This document shows positions 1-4,126 of a DNA stretch of 7,208 nt, piece after piece. Under the pieces are notes generated by a model. It ran no database searches and was not told the DNA's origin. It saw only the letters and a list, made by a program, of their open reading frames with translations. The translations under genes and the position numbers were made by a program. Numbering within the stretch: position 1 is the first letter of the stretch; each line of letters begins with the position of its first letter. Location: contig JALUWC010000492.1 in NCBI GenBank assembly GCA_027019885.1, positions 1 through 7,208 on the forward strand, given 5' to 3'. This DNA comes from Geoglobus sp. GTDB taxonomy: Archaea > Halobacteriota > Archaeoglobi > Archaeoglobales > Archaeoglobaceae.

Positions 1-1
1 A

Positions 2-829
2 TTAGAGGTTGAAGATGTGTTCAATTATGATAAAAAGGAGTATGCAAGATGTATTTTTGGAACTGAGGACAAAAACCACCCCGGCGTTTCAAGGATTATG
101 GGATTTGGAGACACTCTTTCCGGTGGGAAGATATGGTTTGTTGAAACCGCTGACAGCAGGTTTGATCACGCTTACTTCCCTCCCGAGGTGTCAAGGGAGA
201 TTTTCGGAAAATGGGGGTGTGTTGTTGCGTTTCAGACGAGAAACGCTCCTCATCTTGGCCATGAGTACGTGCAGAAAACTGCTCTGATGGCAGTTGAGGC
301 ATGCACAGGCAAGGAAGCTGGGCTTTTCATAAATCCTGTCATAGGAAGGAAAAAGAATGGAGATTTCAGGGACGAGGTGATTCTTGCCGCCTACGAAACC
401 CTCATTGAGAACTACTACAGGAAGGACAAGACTCTCCTCGGGATATGGAAGACAGAAATGAGGTATGCTGGCCCGAGAGAGGCTGTTTTCCATGCAATAG
501 TAAGACAGAACTTTGGAGCAACTCACTTCATCGTTGGCAGAGATCATGCTGGAGTTGGGAGCTATTACGGGCATTATGACGCCCATGAAAAGCTCAAAGA
601 GCATGATGACCTCAAGATCAAGCCACTCTTCTTCAGGGAATTTCACTGCTGCCCAAAATGCGGAATTGTGAGCAAAAGCATCTGTCCTCATTCTGCCTCA
701 GATTTCAGCGGAACCTACGTCAGAAACTGCCTTGTCAACAATCATCCGTGCGAGTTCATAAGAAACGAGGTTCTTGAGGTTGTGAGAAAATTTGATAATC
801 CCTTTGTTGGCGAGAGAGTTGAGGTGTGA
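2..829 (+). CDS. sat: ATP sulfurylase (sulfate adenylyltransferase), C-terminal 275 residues; 5' end outside window
   Basis: Sat makes adenosine 5'-phosphosulfate and pyrophosphate from ATP and sulfate in the cytoplasm; in sulfate reducers this is the activation step before APS reductase and dissimilatory sulfite reductase. The reading frame is open from the first bases, so the gene starts upstream. Family proteins are about 390-460 residues, so roughly 120-180 N-terminal residues are missing. In this fragment the nucleotide-binding signature QTRNAPHLGH is at residues 78-87, and the second signature GRDHAG is at 179-184 and continues into GVGSYYGHYDAH. A Cys-x2-Cys...Cys-x-His cluster (C217, C220, C228, H230) matches the metal-binding insertion found in archaeal and some bacterial Sat proteins. 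The stop codon overlaps the start region of the next gene, so the two are probably co-transcribed. Direction (sulfate reduction rather than sulfur oxidation) is inferred from the archaeal context, not from this fragment. Confidence 0.96.
   Translation, partial: LEVEDVFNYDKKEYARCIFGTEDKNHPGVSRIMGFGDTLSGGKIWFVETADSRFDHAYFPPEVSREIFGKWGCVVAFQTRNAPHLGHEYVQKTALMAVEACTGKEAGLFINPVIGRKKNGDFRDEVILAAYETLIENYYRKDKTLLGIWKTEMRYAGPREAVFHAIVRQNFGATHFIVGRDHAGVGSYYGHYDAHEKLKEHDDLKIKPLFFREFHCCPKCGIVSKSICPHSASDFSGTYVRNCLVNNHPCEFIRNEVLEVVRKFDNPFVGERVEV
821..826 (+). promoter_or_regulatory. Ribosome binding site GAGGTG that decides the start of the DsrE-like gene
   Basis: GAGGTG lies in the last codons of sat and ends 5 bases before the ATG at 832. 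An in-frame GTG at 826 would also open the frame but overlaps this site and has no comparable site at the right distance. ATG 832 is therefore preferred; it also places the first beta strand (ISIIVHSG) at the very N-terminus, as usual for DsrE-fold proteins. Confidence 0.65.
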
Positions 830-831
830 GA

Positions 832-1212
832 ATGATTTCAATAATTGTTCACAGCGGTGAGTGGGACAAGATTTATCATGCCTTCAGCATAGCATCAACC
901 TACTCAGCCATAGGCAAGAAGGTAAAGGTGTTCATAACTTACTGGGCAATTGACTCGATAGTGAGGGGAGAAATTGAGTGTGGAAGCGAAGAAAAAAATG
1001 CGATCATTCAGAAGGGGATCGAAAGCGGAAAGGTGAAGGATCTCGAGGAAATGATAAAGCTTGGAAAGGAATTCGGTAATGTTGAGGTTATTGTGTGCAG
1101 TGGAAGCATGGAGCTTCTTGGATACAGGGAGAAGGATATGCCTGTATGGGTTGACAGGATCGGCGGGCTTGCCGAACAATTGATGGAGGGAGAGAGGGTT
1201 ATATTCATCTAA
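832..1212 (+). CDS. DsrE/DsrF-like small protein (predicted sulfurtransferase / 'peroxiredoxin-like' family)
   Basis: This 126-residue protein has the DsrE-fold layout: an N-terminal beta strand (ISIIVHSG, 2-9), a helix carrying W11-D12-K13 and A17-x-S-x-A, a second strand KVKVFITYWA (30-39), and a late segment VEVIVCSGSMELLGY (84-98). The cysteine at 89, followed by a Ser-Met-x-x-x-Gly pattern, matches the conserved cysteine of DsrE/DsrE2-type proteins, which can carry a persulfide. A second cysteine is at 50. No membrane segment or signal peptide is visible. The gene is translationally coupled to sat, which suggests a role linked to sulfate reduction or sulfur trafficking. The exact reaction and partner are unknown, and the sulfur-carrier role is inferred from family and context. 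A GTG start at 826 would add two residues. Confidence 0.8.
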   Translation: MISIIVHSGEWDKIYHAFSIASTYSAIGKKVKVFITYWAIDSIVRGEIECGSEEKNAIIQKGIESGKVKDLEEMIKLGKEFGNVEVIVCSGSMELLGYREKDMPVWVDRIGGLAEQLMEGERVIFI

Positions 1213-1258
1213 TTATTGACAGTAATTTTCAATTCAGAGAAAATTATATATACTAATT
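1211..1258. promoter_or_regulatory. Two AATTA-N7-TAATT palindromes, candidate operator
   Basis: AATTA (1211-1215) and TAATT (1223-1227) form an inverted repeat with a 7-base centre TTGACAG. A second copy with the same arms and the same 7-base spacing, centre TATATAC, lies at 1242-1246 and 1254-1258. Matching positions are exactly 31 bases apart, close to three helical turns, so both would face the same side of the DNA. The second copy overlaps the TATA box of the threonine-synthase-like operon, a position expected to block transcription if occupied. The region is AT-rich, so chance is a real alternative. Confidence 0.4.
1236..1252 (+). promoter_or_regulatory. Archaeal BRE/TATA promoter of the thrC-like operon
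   Basis: A purine-rich BRE-like stretch (about 1236-1243) runs into the TATA element AATTATATATA (1242-1252). Its centre is about 27 bases before the ATG at 1274, the distance expected if transcription starts at or next to the start codon. No Shine-Dalgarno sequence precedes the ATG, which agrees with a leaderless mRNA. This marks the start of a transcription unit separate from sat and the DsrE-like gene. Confidence 0.75.
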
Positions 1259-1273
1259 ACATGACCATAGCTC

Positions 1274-2488
1274 ATGAAGGTTGAGGCTTTAAAATGCAGA
1301 ATATGTGGCAAGGAGTTTCCACCTGAAGCATTATACACATGCGATAATTGTTTTGGCCCTCTGGAAGTGAAATACAACTGGGACTGGATTCACGATCATG
1401 CAAGCACGGAGAAAATTGAGAAAGGTCCAAATTCTCTCTGGAGATACAGGGACTTTCTGCCTGTGAATGGCGAGCCTGTTGATCTCGGAGCGGGATTTAC
1501 CAGATTTATAAGGGCAACAAATCTTGGAGAGGAGCTTGGCCTGAAGAATCTCTTTCTAATCGATGATTCTGTAAATCCAACCTACTCGTTCAAGGACAGG
1601 GTTGTGAGTGTTGCTGTGACAAAGGCAAAGGAGTTTGGAATGAAGGCAGTTGGATGCGCATCAACTGGCAATTTGGCTGGAAGTCTCTCAGCTCATGCAG
1701 CAAAGGCAAATCTTCCTGCTTACATCTTCATGCCGAAGGGTGTTGAGAAGGGCAAGATAATTCAGGCGCTTGTCCATGGAGCAAAGGTCATTGAGGTTGA
1801 TGGAACTTACGATGATGCCAACAGAGTTGCAACTGAGGTTGCTGAAGAGCATCCAGACTGGGGATTTGTGAACATAAATCTCAGGCCTTACTACGCTGAG
1901 GGTAGCAAAACCCTTGCCTATGAGGCAGCGGAAAGACTTGGATGGAATCTGCCAGATCAGGTTGTTGTTCCAATGGCCTCAGGTGCTCTGCTCTGCGCGA
2001 TATACAGAGGATTCAGAGATCTTGAAAGGGTTGGTTTTGTTGAGGAGAGAGATGTTGTCTTCAATGGCTCTCAGCCTTACGGGCTACCAATTTCAAAAGC
2101 AATTAAATATGGAGGTGGAATCGAACCTGTGAGAAAGATGGATACACTGGTTCACAGCCTTGCAATTGGTAATCCAGCAGATGGAATGTTTGCAAAGGAC
2201 ATAATAGAGAGAACAGGTGGCTTTGCAGAGGATCCAACCGACAGGGACACAATAGAGGCTGTGAAGCTTCTGGCAAAAACAGAAGGCATATTTACGGAGC
2301 TTGCAGGCGGTGTTACAGTTGCTGGGTTGAAAAGGCTTGTCGAGGATGGGAGGATTGACAAGAGCGATGTGGTTGTTGTGTATCTCACAGGAAACGGTCT
2401 CAAAACAGGGGAACCTGTTCTTGACTATCTGGATGACACTATAAAGATAAAGCCAAGACTTGAGGAGTTTGAGGAGGTGGTAGCTTGA
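1274..2488 (+). CDS. thrC: Threonine-synthase-like PLP enzyme (fold type II), variant active-site loops
   Basis: The protein has 404 residues. The N-terminus carries a zinc-ribbon-like Cys pair set (C8, C11, C23, C26). The PLP lysine is K107 in NPTYSFKDRV (101-110), followed by the ASTGN substrate/PLP loop (129-133). LAIGNP is at 296-301 and TEGIFTELAGG at 336-346. Overall this matches the archaeal 'threonine synthase' group, which converts O-phosphohomoserine and water to threonine and phosphate. Three places differ from typical ThrC: NPTGSFKDRG is NPTYSFKDRV, the glycine-rich PLP-phosphate loop (GNGG or GSGG) is M-A-S-G-A (234-238), and the usual E-P-A-S-A-A after TEG-x-F is E-L-A-G-G-V. 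It heads an operon with a CysO-like carrier, a MoeB-like activator and TusA, so it may be a thiocarboxylate-using sulfhydrylase making cysteine or homocysteine from a phosphorylated precursor. Family membership is secure; the substrate is not. The ATG is set by the TATA box 27 bases upstream. Confidence 0.85.
   Translation: MKVEALKCRICGKEFPPEALYTCDNCFGPLEVKYNWDWIHDHASTEKIEKGPNSLWRYRDFLPVNGEPVDLGAGFTRFIRATNLGEELGLKNLFLIDDSVNPTYSFKDRVVSVAVTKAKEFGMKAVGCASTGNLAGSLSAHAAKANLPAYIFMPKGVEKGKIIQALVHGAKVIEVDGTYDDANRVATEVAEEHPDWGFVNINLRPYYAEGSKTLAYEAAERLGWNLPDQVVVPMASGALLCAIYRGFRDLERVGFVEERDVVFNGSQPYGLPISKAIKYGGGIEPVRKMDTLVHSLAIGNPADGMFAKDIIERTGGFAEDPTDRDTIEAVKLLAKTEGIFTELAGGVTVAGLKRLVEDGRIDKSDVVVVYLTGNGLKTGEPVLDYLDDTIKIKPRLEEFEEVVA
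2473..2479 (+). promoter_or_regulatory. Strong ribosome binding site GGAGGTG deciding a TTG start
   Basis: GGAGGTG lies inside the 3' end of the thrC-like gene and ends 5 bases before TTG 2485. No ATG or GTG lies nearby in the frame, and the ubiquitin-fold domain begins right at this codon. The TTG is therefore well supported as the start. It overlaps the preceding stop (TTGA, 2485-2488), indicating translational coupling. Confidence 0.75.
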
Positions 2489-2754
2489 TCAAGGTGAAAT
2501 TCCCGACAGTCTTTGTTCAGGTGACAAAGGAGAGAAGGGTTGAGGTAGATAATGCAGGCAGTGTTAAGGATTTGCTCGATACCCTTTTTGAAAGATATCC
2601 GGGACTGAAGGAAAAGCTGATAAAGGATGATGAGTTAACACCCTTTATAAACATATTCGTCAATGGAGAGGATATAAGGCATCTGAATGGAGTTGAGACG
2701 GAGCTTAAGGATGGAGATGAAGTGGCATTCATCCCTGCAATATCAGGTGGCTGA
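2485..2754 (+). CDS. CysO/MoaD/ThiS-type ubiquitin-fold sulfur carrier protein
   Basis: This 89-residue beta-grasp protein ends in Gly-Gly (88-89), the tail that is adenylylated and converted to a thiocarboxylate. Landmarks are an opening strand with F-P-T (6-8), the central FINIFVNGEDIR (54-65), and the closing D-G-D-E-V plus F-I-P-A-I-S-G-G. The form F-[VI]-N-I-[YF]-V-N-x-E-D-[VI]-R and the P-A-[VI]-x-G-G ending resemble mycobacterial CysO, the carrier that supplies sulfide for cysteine synthesis from O-phosphoserine. They fit CysO better than MoaD of molybdopterin synthesis or ThiS. The next gene encodes the matching E1-like activating enzyme, and the gene before encodes a fold-type-II PLP enzyme of the same superfamily as CysM. 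No MoaE, ThiG or other molybdopterin or thiazole gene is near. The start is TTG with a strong upstream ribosome binding site. The carrier role is secure; the acceptor pathway is inferred. Confidence 0.88.
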   Translation: MIKVKFPTVFVQVTKERRVEVDNAGSVKDLLDTLFERYPGLKEKLIKDDELTPFINIFVNGEDIRHLNGVETELKDGDEVAFIPAISGG

Positions 2755-2756
2755 AG

Positions 2757-3545
2757 ATGGATGAGGAGCAGATAAAGAGGTACGCAAGGCAGATCATAAT
2801 GCCTGAAATTGGAGTTAAGGGGCAGAGGAAGCTGCTTGAGTCTTCAGTGCTTGTTGTTGGAGCTGGCGGGCTTGGAAGTCCCGCAATTCAGTATCTGGCT
2901 GGAGCTGGAGTTGGGAGGATAGGAATTGCGGATGGAGACAATGTGGATATCTCAAACCTTCAGAGACAGACAATACATGCTGGAAATCTCGGCAAAAACA
3001 AGGCTGAGTCAGCCAAAGAGTTTGTGGAGAAGCTCAACCCGGATGTGGAGGTTGAGGTCTATCCCTTCCATCTCGATCCCGAGAATGTGAGGGAAATTGT
3101 CAAAGGCTATGACGTTGTTCTTGACTGCACCGACAACTTTGTTTCCAGATTTCTGCTGAATGATGCATGCGTTATTGAAGGGGTTCCACTTGTCCATGCA
3201 GCAGTTCTCAGATTTGAGGGAGAGATTATGACCATAGTGCCAAGTGAGTCGGCATGCTACAGATGCGTTTTCAGCCATGCCCCGCCCCCAGGCAGTGTTC
3301 CAACATGTCAGGAGGCTGGTGTTGTTGGTGCAACAGTTGGCACTCTTGGCACATTGCAGGCAATAGAGGCAATAAAGCTCTTGCTTGGCATAGGTGAAGT
3401 GCTAACCAGCAGAATGCTCCATATCGATTTGCTGACGATGGACTTTACCGAGCTGAAATTGAAGAAGAACCCTGATTGCCCGATATGCAGTGGAAGGGTT
3501 AAGGAGATAATTCCGGAAAGGTATGCTGAGAGCTGTCAGCTATGA
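2757..3545 (+). CDS. MoeB/ThiF/HesA-family sulfur-carrier adenylyltransferase, without rhodanese domain
   Basis: This E1-like enzyme adenylylates the C-terminal glycine of a ubiquitin-fold carrier using ATP, preparing it for sulfur transfer. The 262 residues cover the full MoeB domain: the arginine finger in RYARQI (R11), the nucleotide loop GAGGLGS (35-41), D59-x-D61, SNLQRQ (66-71, R70), K82 and the LDCTDNF block with D126. Two Cys pairs (C167/C170 and C241/C244) form the structural zinc site. C184 in P-T-C-x-E-A-G-V-x-G is the position of the conserved MoeB/ThiF cysteine. The chain ends shortly after the second Cys pair, so it has no C-terminal rhodanese domain of the kind in MoeZ, Uba4 or MOCS3, and sulfur must come from another protein. 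It starts 2 bases after the carrier gene's stop, with AGGTGG upstream, and overlaps tusA by 4 bases. The substrate is most likely the adjacent carrier. Confidence 0.92.
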   Translation: MDEEQIKRYARQIIMPEIGVKGQRKLLESSVLVVGAGGLGSPAIQYLAGAGVGRIGIADGDNVDISNLQRQTIHAGNLGKNKAESAKEFVEKLNPDVEVEVYPFHLDPENVREIVKGYDVVLDCTDNFVSRFLLNDACVIEGVPLVHAAVLRFEGEIMTIVPSESACYRCVFSHAPPPGSVPTCQEAGVVGATVGTLGTLQAIEAIKLLLGIGEVLTSRMLHIDLLTMDFTELKLKKNPDCPICSGRVKEIIPERYAESCQL

Positions 3546-3772
3546 AGACAGTCGATTTGAGAGGGGAGGTCTGTCCATTCACATTCGTCAAGACAAAGGT
3601 TGCCTTGGAGGACGCTGAGCCGGGAGAGGTTCTTGAGATTATCTTTGATCACGAACCCGCTGTCAGGGATGTGCCGAGGAGTGTTCAGGCAGAGGGTCAT
3701 GATGTTCTGAGCGTTGAAAAAATTGGGGAGGATGAGTGGAGGGTTGTTATAAGGAAGAGAGCTGAAGAGTGA
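3542..3772 (+). CDS. TusA/SirA-like sulfur-transfer protein with variant CPFT motif
   Basis: This 76-residue protein has the TusA two-layer fold pattern: strand VDLRGEVCPF with the active cysteine C11, helix F15-A21 (FVKTKVA), strand EVLEIIFDHEPAV, a helix P45-E51 (PRSVQAE), and a last strand EDEWRVVIRK. The cysteine can carry a persulfide and pass it to a partner. The usual Cys-Pro-x-Pro is Cys-Pro-Phe-Thr here (11-14), keeping the first proline but not the second. ATGA overlap with the MoeB-like gene shows translational coupling, and no clear ribosome binding site is needed or seen. Because the MoeB-like protein has no rhodanese domain, this protein is the obvious candidate sulfur donor to the carrier; that is an inference from context. 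It is the last gene of the operon. Confidence 0.88.
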   Translation: MKTVDLRGEVCPFTFVKTKVALEDAEPGEVLEIIFDHEPAVRDVPRSVQAEGHDVLSVEKIGEDEWRVVIRKRAEE

Positions 3773-3798
3773 TTATTTTTTGGATTACCGTATTTTTA
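3773..3798 (+). terminator. T-rich putative archaeal terminator after tusA
   Basis: Directly after the tusA stop come a run of six T (3776-3781) and a second run of five T (3793-3797). Oligo-T tracts without a strong hairpin are typical archaeal terminators. Between and after them lies a 7-base inverted repeat, GGATTAC (3782-3788) with GTAATCC (3810-3816), whose 21-base loop and position before rather than after a T tract make it a poor intrinsic hairpin. Confidence 0.5.
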
Positions 3799-3802
3799 CT
3801 TG

Positions 3803-4011
3803 ATGTCTTGTAATCCGGAAAATATCACGGTAGAGAACTCGATAATTTATGCCAAAATAATCTCAGAACTCGAATCAGCCGGGAAGGCAATAGACATCCG
3901 CGATGCTTTGATTGCAGGAGTGGTGATAGAGAACAATGCCTCTTTTTTACCGAGAGTGTGGAACATTCCAGCAGGATAAATGAGCCGAGGCTTTTTGAAA
4001 TAGAGGTGTAA
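3803..4011 (+). pseudogene. Decayed C-terminal half of a VapC-type PIN-domain toxin, frameshifted
   Basis: From 3803 to 3979 one frame gives 58 codons, including YAKIISELESAGKAIDIRDALIAG in pieces: Y-A-K-I-I, the A-G-K-x-I-D-I-R-D-A-L-I-A-G core of PIN toxins, and I-E-N-N-A-S-F-L. After about 3955 the family pattern (T-R-N-V-E-H-F-x-R-I) continues only in another frame, from 3961 to the stop at 4009-4011, reading E-H-S-S-R-I-N-E-P-R-L-F-E-I-E-V. Joining the two halves restores a normal VapC ending, so a small deletion near 3953-3961 has broken the frame. The N-terminal half with the first catalytic aspartate is missing, and no VapB antitoxin is nearby. VapC proteins are magnesium-dependent RNases; this copy cannot be active. 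The exact 5' edge of the remnant is uncertain; recognisable similarity begins near 3818-3840. Confidence 0.72.
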
Positions 4012-4126
4012 CTCTCTGTTTTTTGAAAAAGACTCCCGCTTCAGCAAGCTGAGATTGAGATTGACTGGAACTCTGAAAATGCCAGCAGAACAATTAAAAA
4101 CATCACCTTCCAATTTCATCTTCCAG
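4012..4126. other. Non-coding stretch between the vapC remnant and the helicase gene
   Basis: No gene is supported here. The helicase frame stays open upstream to a TTG at 4055 and has an ATG at 4079, but these would add a segment with no helicase-family character, ahead of a promoter-like sequence. The stretch holds a small palindrome TCAGC-AA-GCTGA (4041-4052), a GAGATT direct repeat (4051-4062) and the candidate promoter listed separately. Confidence 0.55.
4086..4100 (+). promoter_or_regulatory. Candidate TATA promoter of the helicase gene
   Basis: CAATTAAAAA (4091-4100), preceded by a purine-rich AGCAGAA, is a TATA-like element centred about 31 bases before ATG 4127. This would give a transcript with a leader of only a few bases. 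It is weaker than the other two promoters in the window. It argues against the upstream TTG and ATG starts, which would lie before or at the promoter. Confidence 0.45.

Noticed and set aside
191..691. Long open frame of 166 codons on the - strand inside sat
   Set aside because: It lies entirely opposite a conserved sat coding region with clear family motifs, and its translation looks like antisense of those motifs.
2485..3545. Molybdopterin or thiamine thiazole synthesis genes (moaD/moeB or thiS/thiF)
   Set aside because: The carrier resembles CysO more than MoaD or ThiS, and no MoaE, MoaA, ThiG or ThiH gene is in the window; the PLP enzyme and TusA point to another pathway.
3784..3813. Short frame reading I-T-V-F-L-L-D-V-L that might be a scrap of the VapC N-terminal half
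   Set aside because: Too short and AT-rich to separate from chance; kept out of the pseudogene limits.
4041..4052. Small palindrome TCAGC-AA-GCTGA as a terminator hairpin or operator
   Set aside because: The stem is only 4-5 bases, it has no following T tract, and it is not placed at a promoter element.
3847..4119. Open frame of 90 codons on the - strand across the gap
   Set aside because: It is antisense to the vapC remnant, matches no family I recognise, and has no promoter or ribosome binding site of note; the + strand remnant explains the coding-like composition.
4055..4126. N-terminal extension of the helicase from TTG 4055 or ATG 4079
   Set aside because: The extra residues lack family similarity, there is no ribosome binding site, and the likely TATA element (4091-4100) lies inside the extension.
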